This document shows positions 1-6,969 of a stretch of DNA of 10,492 nucleotides, piece by piece. The DNA is taken from assembly GCA_003455715.1 (NCBI GenBank), contig DMQJ01000540.1, positions 531-11,022 on the forward strand, written 5' to 3'. A program made the position numbers and the translations under genes. The stretch comes from Acidimicrobiaceae bacterium. Lineage in GTDB: Bacteria > Actinomycetota > Acidimicrobiia > Acidimicrobiales > Ilumatobacteraceae. The notes beneath the pieces are model-generated. The model ran no database searches. It saw nothing but the letters and a program-made list of their open reading frames with translations, and had not been told where the DNA came from. Within the stretch, counting starts at the first letter, position 1. Each line of letters starts with the position of its first letter.

Positions 1-372
1 GTTCACCAGGTTGCCGTTGTGGGCCACGGCCAACGGGCCGTGCATCGTCTCCACCAGGAAGGGCTGGATGTTGCGCAGTGTGTTGGAACCCGTGGTGCTG
101 TAGCGGGTGTGGCCGATGGCGTGGTAGCCGCTGAGCCCGGCCATCTCACTCTGGTGGAACACGTTGGCCACGAGGCCGGCGTCCTTGTGCATCTTCACCC
201 GGGTGCCGTCGCTGACGGCGATACCTGCAGCTTCCTGGCCGCGGTGCTGGAGAGCGAACAGACCGAAGAAGGCCAGTTGGGCAACGCCTTCGCCGTGGGG
301 GGTGCTGGCGCCGAACACGCCGCACTCCTCGCGCGGGGCATCGGATTGTGGCGACTCGGTGTCAGGCAACAT
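1..372 (-). CDS. purF: Amidophosphoribosyltransferase PurF, N-terminal part (runs off the left edge)
   Basis: Catalyses the first committed step of purine synthesis, using glutamine ammonia to convert PRPP to 5-phosphoribosylamine in the cytoplasm. Only the first 124 residues are in the window, out of roughly 500 in the family, all within the Ntn-type glutaminase domain. Visible landmarks are EECGVFG with Cys17, the expected N-terminal nucleophile, then LQHRGQEAAGIA at 41-52, GHTRYSTTG at 88-95 and the oxyanion-hole region AHNGN at 117-121. Sixteen residues precede Cys17, so a propeptide would have to be removed, as known for Bacillus-type PurF. The ATG at 372 lies inside the end of purC (11-bp overlap), with GGAGG 9 bases upstream. 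The phosphoribosyltransferase domain is not visible. Identification is secure. Confidence 0.96.
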   Translation of the reverse strand, partial: MLPDTESPQSDAPREECGVFGASTPHGEGVAQLAFFGLFALQHRGQEAAGIAVSDGTRVKMHKDAGLVANVFHQSEMAGLSGYHAIGHTRYSTTGSNTLRNIQPFLVETMHGPLAVAHNGNLVN

Positions 373-1327
373 CGCGCAAGGCCTCCAGAAGTCGTGGTTG
401 TACCGGGTACTGCCCGGCGACGAAGCGGGTGCCGGTGAGGCGTTCGAAGGCGTCGATGTAGCGCCTCGACGCTGCGGCCCACACCTCCGCCGACAGGGTC
501 GGTGGCTCTCCATCGCCGGCGTAGCCAGCGTCGAGCAGTGCCCGTCGCACGACTTCTTTGTCGAGGCTCTCGGGCTCGTCGCCCGCTGCCAGCCGGGCGT
601 CGTAGGTGTCGGCCACCCAGTAGCGCGAACTGTCGGGGGTGTGCATCTCGTCGATGAGCAGCAAGCTGCCGTCGGGTGCCGTGCCGAACTCGTACTTGGT
701 GTCGGCGAGGATGAGGCCGGCATCAGCGGCAACCTGTTGACCTCGGCGGAACAACAGGAGCGCAGCCTCCACCACCTCGCCCCAGCGGCGGTGCGGCACC
801 AGGCCTCGCTCGGCCACTTCGGCAACCGTGAGCGGCACGTCGTGTGACCCGTCGGTGCCCTTGGTGGTGGGGGTGACGAGCGCGTAGGGGAGTGCCGTGT
901 TCTTGCGAAGGCCATCGGGGAAGGGGTGGCCGTAGATGGTGCGGGCCCCATCGGCGTACTGCTTCCACAGCGATGTGGAGGTGACCCCGGTGATGTAGCC
1001 GCGGACGATCACCTCCACCGGAAGTGGGGTGGCGCCGCGGGCAACCAGCAGGTTGGGATCGGGCACCGAGAGCACGTGATTGTCGACGATGTCGCGTGTC
1101 TGCTCGAACCACCACGCTGCGAGTTGGTTGAGTACCTGCCCCTTGTAGGGCACCCCGGCGATGATGCGGTCGAAGGCCGACAGCCGATCGGTGGTGACGA
1201 ACAGGCGTCGTGGGCCAGTGGCATCGTCGGGCAGGGCAAAGCTCGCCCGCACCTTGCCGTCGCGACGGTCGGGCAGCGGCAGATCGACGTGCATGAACGG
1301 TTCGGGCATCAACGGCTCGGGCATCAT
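362..1327 (-). CDS. purC: Phosphoribosylaminoimidazole-succinocarboxamide (SAICAR) synthase
   Basis: Joins aspartate to CAIR with ATP to give SAICAR in de novo purine synthesis. The 321-residue product matches the ADE1-like SAICAR synthases: GKVR near 24-27, TTDRLSAFDRIIAGVPYKGQ at 45-64, the family signature LPVEVIVRGYITG at 102-114, the second signature LADTKYEFG at 207-215, and IDEMHTPDSSRYW at 225-237. Its ATG at 1327 overlaps the purQ stop in an ATGA arrangement, with a GAGGGAG ribosome site just upstream. Four in-frame ATGs (1327, 1324, 1309, 1294) lie in the first 12 codons because a 15-bp unit is duplicated there (MPEPLMPEPF), so the exact start is uncertain but the enzyme core is not affected. 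The gene ends inside the purF start region. A longer upstream extension of the reading frame is possible but would lie entirely inside purQ and is not favoured. Confidence 0.96.
   Translation of the reverse strand: MMPEPLMPEPFMHVDLPLPDRRDGKVRASFALPDDATGPRRLFVTTDRLSAFDRIIAGVPYKGQVLNQLAAWWFEQTRDIVDNHVLSVPDPNLLVARGATPLPVEVIVRGYITGVTSTSLWKQYADGARTIYGHPFPDGLRKNTALPYALVTPTTKGTDGSHDVPLTVAEVAERGLVPHRRWGEVVEAALLLFRRGQQVAADAGLILADTKYEFGTAPDGSLLLIDEMHTPDSSRYWVADTYDARLAAGDEPESLDKEVVRRALLDAGYAGDGEPPTLSAEVWAAASRRYIDAFERLTGTRFVAGQYPVQPRLLEALRDVA
382..386 (-). promoter_or_regulatory. Ribosome binding site of purF
   Basis: The minus strand reads GGAGG here, 9 bases before the ATG at 372 and inside the purC coding sequence. 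It supports 372 as the purF start and shows purF can be initiated on the same message as purC. Confidence 0.7.
1295..1324 (-). repeat. Two 15-bp tandem units at the start of purC
   Basis: Units at 1295-1309 and 1310-1324 match at 13 of 15 positions. Each encodes Met-Pro-Glu-Pro plus Leu or Phe. The duplication multiplies possible ATG starts and lies before the conserved GKVR segment, so it is probably neutral for catalysis. Confidence 0.75.
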
Positions 1328-2034
1328 CGCTCCCTCGCATGCTGCACGCCGCGCTGGAACAGGTGCAGGCCCAGCCCGCTGTTGGTGCCACGTGCTCGGC
1401 GTGGGTGCTGGCGTTCGAGTACATGGTTTTCGGGATGGGGCATCAGGCCGAGCACCACCCCGGTTGGGTCGCACACCCCAGCGATCGCCGCCATCGAGCC
1501 GTTCGGGTTGTGGCCGTCGTAGCGCAGGGCGACCTGGCCCGCCGCCTCCAGCGCCGCGACGTCGGGGTGCACGTAGCGGCCTTCGCCGTGGGCCATCGGA
1601 CACTCGATCGGGTCGAGGCCCGCCGTCCACACCGAGCGGCCGCCGACCGGTTGGAGGCGTACCCACTCACACTGGAAATGGCCGCTCTCGTTGTGGCCGA
1701 GGGCGCCTGGAAGCAGGCCTGCGGAGGTGAGCACCTGGAACCCGTTACAGATGCCCAGCACCGGCTTGCCGACGGCGACGAAGGCATGGAGTTCGTCGGC
1801 GACGCCGTGCTGCAAGGCGAGCGACCACATGCTGCCGGCTCCGAGGGCGTCGGCGTAGCTGAACCCGCCAGCGACCACCAGCATCTGATGATCGACCAGC
1901 AGCGAGGGGTTGGCCATCAGCTCGCTGAGCAGGGTGATTCTCGGTGCGGCGCCCGCCAGCTCGAGCGCGAACGCGACGTCGTGGTCGCGGTTGGTGCCGG
2001 GTGCGGCGAGCACCAGAGCGGTGGGGCGGCTCAT
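1324..2034 (-). CDS. purQ: Phosphoribosylformylglycinamidine synthase glutaminase subunit PurQ
   Basis: A class I (triad) glutamine amidotransferase that releases ammonia from glutamine for the FGAM synthase PurL. At 236 residues it has the usual length of a free-standing PurQ. Visible elements are the N-terminal APGTNRD segment at 11-17, AGGFSYAD at 55-62, the nucleophile elbow LGICNGFQ with Cys96, and the catalytic pair in MPHPEN with His200 and Glu202; the product ends in a GLGLHLFQ segment. The ATG at 2034 overlaps the purL stop (ATGA) and has GGAGG seven bases upstream; the stop overlaps the purC start in the same manner. Translational coupling with both neighbours is likely. PurQ is encoded separately here, unlike the single-chain PurL of enterobacteria. 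Confidence 0.97.
   Translation of the reverse strand: MSRPTALVLAAPGTNRDHDVAFALELAGAAPRITLLSELMANPSLLVDHQMLVVAGGFSYADALGAGSMWSLALQHGVADELHAFVAVGKPVLGICNGFQVLTSAGLLPGALGHNESGHFQCEWVRLQPVGGRSVWTAGLDPIECPMAHGEGRYVHPDVAALEAAGQVALRYDGHNPNGSMAAIAGVCDPTGVVLGLMPHPENHVLERQHPRRARGTNSGLGLHLFQRGVQHARER
1330..1336 (-). promoter_or_regulatory. Ribosome binding site of purC
   Basis: The minus strand reads GAGGGAG two bases before the ATG at 1327 and five before the ATG at 1324. It lies within the end of purQ and favours one of these two starts over the later ATGs at 1309 and 1294. Confidence 0.6.
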
Positions 2035-4844
2035 GGTGCTGCCTCCGCGCTGGGCTGCGTGCCGGAAAAGGCCGACCGGAGCGACGAGAGCGGAAGCGAC
2101 CAGCCAGGGGTGCGGAATTCGGGTTCGGCGATGACGGTGCCGACGACGATGGCGGACTCACCCAGGCCGTCGAGGAACCAGTCGAGGTCGGAGGGAGCCA
2201 CCTCGCAGAGGAACCGGCCCAGCGACTCGGCGAAGAGGCCGGTGATCGGGTCGGCGTGGGGGAGCGTGTGCAACGAGATGCCGAGGTCGCCAGCGATGGC
2301 CATCTCCGCTGCGGCCACCGCCAGTCCACCCTCGCTGAGGTCGTGACAGGCGCGTACACGCCCCGTGGACAGCAGGTGGTGCAGTTGCCGGTAGCGGGCG
2401 GGTGCACTCGGGTCGGGTGCGGGCACCGGGCCGCAGGTGAGGGGGAGCCCTTCAACGAGTGCGAGGTGGCTGCCACCGAACTCGGTCGATGTGTTGCCCA
2501 CCACCACCAGCAGGTTGCCGACTGCCTTCAGATCGGGCGTGACGGTGGCGTCGGCGTCGGGTACGTGGGCCATGGCGGTGATGACCAGCGTTGGGGGCAC
2601 GGCGTGGCGCTGCCCGTCGCTGCCCAGGTACTCGTTGTTCAGCGAGTCCTTCCCGCTGACGAACGGTGCACCGTACGCGGCCGCGGCATCGCAGCAGCCC
2701 TGGACCGCCATCACCAGTTCGCCGAGCGTGGACGGCCGACGTGGGTCGCCCCACGAGAAGTTGTCGAGCAGCGCAACGTTGGAGGGGTCGGCACCGACGG
2801 CGACCACGTTGCGCATCGCCTCATCGACCACCGCGTGCGCCATACGTTCGGGGTCGACCAACCCGTACCACGGGTTCACCCCGATTCCGAGCGCCACACC
2901 GTGCTGCTCGGTGGGTTCGGCCAACACCACACCGTCGGCGTGGCCGTCGTGGTGTGCGCCGACCAGGGGCCGCACCACCGTGGTGCCACGAATCTCGTGG
3001 TCGTAGCGGCGGATGATACGTTCCTTGGAGGCGATGTTGGGATGCGCAAGCAGCCGCAAGAGTGTGGCCGCAGGGTCGGGCACCACGGGTGCCGGTGCAG
3101 GCTGACGATGAGGCGTCGGCAACTCGGCAACCATCGACCGCTGTGGACGGCCGTCGTGCAGGAAGTGGGTGTCGAGTCTGAGCACTGTGAGATCGCCCGC
3201 ATGCACGTGTAGTTGGCCGTCGCCGGTGAACGTGCCGAGCGCAGTGGCCTCCACCCCGTGCTTGGCACACACCTCGAGCAGCGTCGGCCAGTTGGCTGGC
3301 GGCACCGCCATCACCATGCGCTCCTGGGCCTCGCTGAGCCACACCTCCCACGGACGCAGCCCCGGGTACTTCAGCGGGGCGAGGGCCACGTCGACGTCGG
3401 CCCCGACCCCTTCGGCCATCTCACCGACCGCGCTGGACAGGCCACCGGCTCCGCAGTCGGTGATGGCAGTGAACAATCCCGTGCATTCGCGTAGCGCGTC
3501 GATGAGCAACTTCTCGACGATCGGGTCGCCGATCTGCACGCTGGCGCCCGCCACGTCGCCGGTAGTGGCGTCCATGGTGGCGCTACTAAACGTGGCGCCG
3601 CGCAAGCCGTCGCGGCCGGTGCGCCCACCGAGCACCACCACCAGGTCGCCCGGTTGCGGGCCAGCCAGCAGCCACGCATCGTCGGTGGCGACACCGATGC
3701 AACCGGCGTACACCAGCGGGTTGGCTGTGTAGCCAGGGTCGTACAGCACGGCACCGGCCACGGTGGGTAGACCGATCTTGTTGCCGTAGTCGGCCACTCC
3801 GGCGACGACACCGCGCTCCACCAAGCGTGGGTGCAGCACGCCGTCGGGCAACGTTGCCGGGTCGGTATCGGTGGGGCCGAAGCAGAGGATGTCGGTGATG
3901 GCGATGGGGTGGTGCGCCGCACCCATCACATCGCGAATGACGCCGCCCACACCAGTGTTGGCGCCGCCGAATGGTTCGATGGCGGAGGGGTGGTTGTGCG
4001 TCTCGGCCTTCACCGCGAGGGTGGCACCGGGCGTGAACTCGACGATGCCGGCGTTGCCCACGAATGCGCTGCGCAGGAACGGCGCGGCGATGGCATCGGT
4101 GGAGTCACGCAGTTGGCGGAGGAGGGGAACGATCTCGTCGCCGGCGGTCGACGTGATGCGTGCCCGGAACGTCTTGTGGCTGCAGTGCTCGCTCCAGGTT
4201 TGGGCGAGTGTCTCCAGTTCAACGTCGGTGGGCTCGCGGCCGGCGGTACGGAAGTGCGCGGCGATGACCTGGAGCTCGGCAAGGTCGAGCGACAACCCTC
4301 GCTCCTTGCTGAGCGCTTCGAGCTCCACGTCGCTGAGGGCGGTGATGGCGACGGTGTCGACGGTGCGGTCGGCGACGGCGTGTTCGTCGACGAAGTGCGG
4401 CTCGATGAGGCCGTCGGCCCAGCGTTCGATGACCCCGTTGGCGAGCAGTCGTCGGGCGAGCAGCGCACGCGTGGAGGGGTCGACGGCACCGTGGAGCGCA
4501 CAGTGGCGCCCGGTGGCCACACCGGTGTGCGGAAGACCGATCATCTGCATGGCCAACTGCACCGCTGCCGCGGCGGGGTCGGTGACGCCGGGGAGCAGCG
4601 CAGTCTCCACCACCGAGCGGTCAGTGGGGTCGTCCCATGTCGCGTGCTGCAACAGTGGGTCGACGAGGGCGGCTTCCAACGCTGCGCGGGCGGCTGGCGA
4701 TTGCGGATCGGCGAAGAAGATCACGTCGGCCACGTCGATCGCCTCCACCGCTGGCACGCCGAGGGCATGCGCGTCGGCAAGGGTGGAGGCGGCCCGCGGG
4801 TCGGCGCCGATGGTGCGAATGGTCAATCGCGCTGCACGGGCCAC
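2031..4844 (-). CDS. purL: FGAM synthase PurL with fused PurS-like N-terminal region
   Basis: ATP-dependent synthetase converting FGAR to FGAM with ammonia from PurQ. The 937-residue product contains TWSEHCSHKTFR (216-227), which carries the conserved His; KAETHNHPSAIEPFGGANTG (279-298); DCGAGGLSSAVGEMAEG (463-479); LSEAQERMV (503-511); GVNPWYGLVDPERMA (655-669); and FVSGKDSLNNEY (728-739). A later HDLSEGGLAVAAAEMA motif completes the second half of the pseudo-duplicated catalytic core. Small PurL proteins are about 740 residues, with the SEHC motif near residue 30; here it lies near 218. The extra ~185 residues at the front (for example LTIRTIG at 7-13 and FFADPQSPAARAALEAAL at 43-60) fit a PurS-like region. 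No glutaminase domain is attached. The start is GTG at 4844 with no ribosome site but a TAGCTT hexamer 7 bases upstream; the nearby ATG at 4849 reads straight into a stop. First gene of the operon. Confidence 0.95.
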   Translation of the reverse strand: MARAARLTIRTIGADPRAASTLADAHALGVPAVEAIDVADVIFFADPQSPAARAALEAALVDPLLQHATWDDPTDRSVVETALLPGVTDPAAAAVQLAMQMIGLPHTGVATGRHCALHGAVDPSTRALLARRLLANGVIERWADGLIEPHFVDEHAVADRTVDTVAITALSDVELEALSKERGLSLDLAELQVIAAHFRTAGREPTDVELETLAQTWSEHCSHKTFRARITSTAGDEIVPLLRQLRDSTDAIAAPFLRSAFVGNAGIVEFTPGATLAVKAETHNHPSAIEPFGGANTGVGGVIRDVMGAAHHPIAITDILCFGPTDTDPATLPDGVLHPRLVERGVVAGVADYGNKIGLPTVAGAVLYDPGYTANPLVYAGCIGVATDDAWLLAGPQPGDLVVVLGGRTGRDGLRGATFSSATMDATTGDVAGASVQIGDPIVEKLLIDALRECTGLFTAITDCGAGGLSSAVGEMAEGVGADVDVALAPLKYPGLRPWEVWLSEAQERMVMAVPPANWPTLLEVCAKHGVEATALGTFTGDGQLHVHAGDLTVLRLDTHFLHDGRPQRSMVAELPTPHRQPAPAPVVPDPAATLLRLLAHPNIASKERIIRRYDHEIRGTTVVRPLVGAHHDGHADGVVLAEPTEQHGVALGIGVNPWYGLVDPERMAHAVVDEAMRNVVAVGADPSNVALLDNFSWGDPRRPSTLGELVMAVQGCCDAAAAYGAPFVSGKDSLNNEYLGSDGQRHAVPPTLVITAMAHVPDADATVTPDLKAVGNLLVVVGNTSTEFGGSHLALVEGLPLTCGPVPAPDPSAPARYRQLHHLLSTGRVRACHDLSEGGLAVAAAEMAIAGDLGISLHTLPHADPITGLFAESLGRFLCEVAPSDLDWFLDGLGESAIVVGTVIAEPEFRTPGWSLPLSSLRSAFSGTQPSAEAAP
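2042..2046 (-). promoter_or_regulatory. Ribosome binding site of purQ
   Basis: The minus strand reads GGAGG seven bases before the purQ ATG at 2034, inside the last codons of purL. Together with the ATGA overlap it fixes the purQ start. Confidence 0.7.
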
Positions 4845-4851
4845 TACATGG

Positions 4852-4857
4852 AAGCTA
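4852..4857 (-). promoter_or_regulatory. Candidate -10 element for the pur operon (leaderless start)
   Basis: The minus strand reads TAGCTT, fitting the actinobacterial TAnnnT -10 pattern, exactly 7 bases before the purL GTG. No Shine-Dalgarno sequence lies between them (the upstream strand is pyrimidine-rich), so transcription probably begins at or next to the start codon. No convincing -35 TTGACA was seen. The evidence is positional only. Confidence 0.45.
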
Positions 4858-4908
4858 GGAGGCGTGGGTCGGCAGCGCCCCGACGCGCGAACGAAAAGTA
4901 AGCAGCGT

Positions 4909-4914
4909 TAGCCT
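4909..4914 (+). promoter_or_regulatory. Candidate -10 element for the histidine-phosphatase/GMC operon
   Basis: TAGCCT fits TAnnnT and ends 8 bases before the GTG at 4923. As with purL there is no purine-rich ribosome site in front of the gene, and no clear -35. It sits in the same 78-bp divergent intergenic region as the candidate pur promoter. Confidence 0.4.
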
Positions 4915-4922
4915 CCACCACC

Positions 4923-5600
4923 GTGACTCGCTTGATCCTCGTTCGCCACGGTGAATCCCAGGTCACCGTCGATCGCATCGTCGGTGGCCCGCGCACCTGC
5001 TACGGCCTCTCCGACCTGGGCCGCGAGCAGGCGGCGCGCCTGCGCGACCGGTGGACGGCCAGCCCCGAGTTCGTGCCAGATCTGGTAGTGGCCAGTCACT
5101 ACCCGCGGGCGCGGGAGACCGCCGAGATCGTGTCGCCGGCATTCGGCGACGTCACGATTGTCACCGACCCGGGCTTCGGCGAGCACGACCCCGGTCCGGA
5201 TTGCGACGGTCTCACCTACGACGAGTTCGTCGAGCATTTCCAGCCCGAGCCCGATGCCTGGCACGACGACGACCCCTTCGGTGCGCCGTATCCCGGCGGC
5301 GAGACGGTGGCCGAGTTCCACCTGCGGGTGGGCACGGCGTTGCGTGCGCTGTTGCGCGCGCATCCCGATGCCGCCACCATCGTCATCTTCTGCCACGGCG
5401 GTGTGGTCGACGCGGTGTTCCGCCAGTCGCTCAAGACCGCCACCAACGGTGTGTTCCAGATCGCCACCATGAACGCGGCCATCTCCGAGTTCGAGCTCAT
5501 CAAGCGCAACTACTGGCGGCTGGTGCGCCAGAACGACCACGCCCACCTCGCGGGGTTGCCCACGGCATCGCCCGCATCCGCTGCTCGGCCACGTCGGTAG
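4923..5600 (+). CDS. Histidine phosphatase family protein (phosphoglycerate-mutase-like)
   Basis: A cytoplasmic phosphoryl-transfer enzyme of the branch 1 histidine phosphatase superfamily; the substrate cannot be read from sequence. The 225-residue product opens with LILVRHGESQ, giving the catalytic Arg8 and phospho-acceptor His9. It then shows SHYPRARETAEI (58-69, conserved Arg62), the acidic residue Glu87 in GFGEHDPG, and the second catalytic His158 in IFCHGG. The last 20 residues are low-complexity Ala/Pro/Arg and probably not part of the fold. The GTG at 4923 is chosen because RHG motifs normally sit within the first dozen residues; there is no ribosome site. The GMC gene follows after 7 bp, so the two are probably co-transcribed. 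It could be a phosphoglycerate mutase homologue, a cobalamin-type phosphatase or a general sugar phosphatase; RHG proteins of this length are too diverse to choose. Confidence 0.92.
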   Translation: MTRLILVRHGESQVTVDRIVGGPRTCYGLSDLGREQAARLRDRWTASPEFVPDLVVASHYPRARETAEIVSPAFGDVTIVTDPGFGEHDPGPDCDGLTYDEFVEHFQPEPDAWHDDDPFGAPYPGGETVAEFHLRVGTALRALLRAHPDAATIVIFCHGGVVDAVFRQSLKTATNGVFQIATMNAAISEFELIKRNYWRLVRQNDHAHLAGLPTASPASAARPRR

Positions 5601-5607
5601 CCCCCAG

Positions 5608-6969
5608 GTGGCCGAGCACTTCGACGTCGTGGTGGTCGGAGCCGGTTCCGGCGGGGCCGTGGTGGCGAGCCGACTCGCCGAGCAGCCGGGGGTGTCGGTG
5701 CTGCTGCTGGAGGCAGGCCCGGATCATCGCGTGAGCGCGACACCGCACGGCATCAGCGGCCCCTCGTTCCACCTCGCACTGCGCGAGCCCGGTCGCCAGT
5801 GGGCCGATCTGATGGCCACCCGCTCGGCTGGCCAACCGCCCCGTCCGTACCTGCGAGGGCGGGGTGTTGGTGGCTGCTCGGCGGTGAACGCCATGGTGGG
5901 GTTACGCGGTGTCGCGGCCGACTACGACGAGTGGGGCGTCGTGTTCGGGGCCGACGGGTGGAGCGCCGCGGAGGCGCAACGGTGGTGGCCGCGGGTGGCG
6001 GAGCGGACTCCGCTGCACCCTGCGCCCACGCACGAGCGCGGGCCCCTTGGTGCGGCGCTGATGGCCGCCGACATCGGTGCTGTTGCCGCCCCACTCACGC
6101 GCACCGCCGACGGTCGCCGAGTGTCGGTGAACGATGCGTACATCGAGCCGGCCCGATCATCGGGCCTGCACGTACGGGGCGACTCGTTGGTGAATCGGGT
6201 GCTGTTCAACGGTCGTCGGGCCGCTGGTGTTCGGCTGGCCGACGGCTCGGAGATTGAGGCTGGCACAGTGGTGGTGAGTGCCGGGGCCATCCATAGCCCC
6301 GCGATCCTCTTGCGCAGCGGTGTCGACCGGCCTGGGGTGGGGCAGGGGCTGCAAGATCATCCCTCGCTGCCCATCGTGGTGCGGTTGAGGAACCCACCAG
6401 AGGTGCGACGAGACCGTCTTGCGCTCAGCGTGATCCTGCAGGCGTCGTGGCGGGAGCAGCTCGATCTGCAGGTGCTGGCCATCGACGCGCTCGATCCCGA
6501 CGACCCGCACCTCGCCGCGTTGATGCCCGCCGTGATGCGAGTGGAGTCACGGGGGTGGGTGACGTTGAGGTCGGCCGACCCCGCCGTCCATCCGCAGGTC
6601 GAGTTCAACCTGTTGCACGACGAGGCCGATCGTGATGCGCTGCGCGCCGCCGTGCGAGTTGCCGAGGAAGCGCTCGCCACATCAGCGTTGCGCGCCGCTG
6701 TCGAGGTGCTGCCGTACCGGACCGACGACGAAGGCCTCCGCTCTGGGGTGGGCGACTATGTGCACGCAACGTCGACCTGCCGGATGGGGAGCGACGACGA
6801 CCCGAAGGCGGTGGTCGACGGGGCATGTCGGGTGATCGGCTACGACGGGTTGCTGGTGTGCGACGCGTCGGTGTTGCCTCGGGTGCCCCGGGCCAACACG
6901 CACCTTCCAGTGACGATGGTGGCGGAGCGGACAGCAGCGCTGCTCAGCGAGCGTTTGTCTGCCGGCTGA
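5608..6969 (+). CDS. GMC-family FAD oxidoreductase (choline/alcohol dehydrogenase-like), short form
   Basis: A flavoprotein of the glucose-methanol-choline family, oxidising an alcohol-type substrate that cannot be identified here. The 453-residue product has the FAD-binding Rossmann motif VVVGAGSGGAVVASRLAE (8-25) and LLEAGPDH at 33-40. The GMC signature is LRGRGVGGCSAVNAMVGLRG (82-101), and the second GMC signature is SAGAIHSPAILLRSGV in the middle region. The C-terminal block is HATSTCRMG starting at His386, then CDASVLPRVPRANTHLPVTM. His386 and His432 align by pattern with the catalytic His/His or His/Asn pair of the family; here the usual NTN is NTH. Family members are commonly 500-550 residues, so the substrate domain is compact. 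No signal peptide or membrane segment is seen. The GTG start at 5608 lies 7 bp after the phosphatase stop and has no good ribosome site; no ATG precedes residue 69. The 3' end overlaps the opposing acyltransferase gene by 26 bp. Confidence 0.93.
   Translation: MAEHFDVVVVGAGSGGAVVASRLAEQPGVSVLLLEAGPDHRVSATPHGISGPSFHLALREPGRQWADLMATRSAGQPPRPYLRGRGVGGCSAVNAMVGLRGVAADYDEWGVVFGADGWSAAEAQRWWPRVAERTPLHPAPTHERGPLGAALMAADIGAVAAPLTRTADGRRVSVNDAYIEPARSSGLHVRGDSLVNRVLFNGRRAAGVRLADGSEIEAGTVVVSAGAIHSPAILLRSGVDRPGVGQGLQDHPSLPIVVRLRNPPEVRRDRLALSVILQASWREQLDLQVLAIDALDPDDPHLAALMPAVMRVESRGWVTLRSADPAVHPQVEFNLLHDEADRDALRAAVRVAEEALATSALRAAVEVLPYRTDDEGLRSGVGDYVHATSTCRMGSDDDPKAVVDGACRVIGYDGLLVCDASVLPRVPRANTHLPVTMVAERTAALLSERLSAG

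Noticed and set aside
1328..1666. Longer start for purC inside purQ
   Set aside because: The frame is open upstream to 1666 but the added sequence is Arg/Pro-rich, lies wholly inside purQ and precedes a good ribosome site at 1330-1336.
1944..4901. Long open frames on the plus strand opposite purL (up to about 420 codons)
   Set aside because: They lie fully antisense to a gene with unmistakable PurL motifs. Long antisense frames are expected at this GC content, and their translations (rich in Gly, Val, His, Arg) show no recognisable domain.
4845..4922. Purine riboswitch or other RNA leader upstream of purL
   Set aside because: The gap to the divergent gene is only 78 bp, shows no paired-helix pattern of known purine-sensing leaders, and a start at the GTG would leave no leader.
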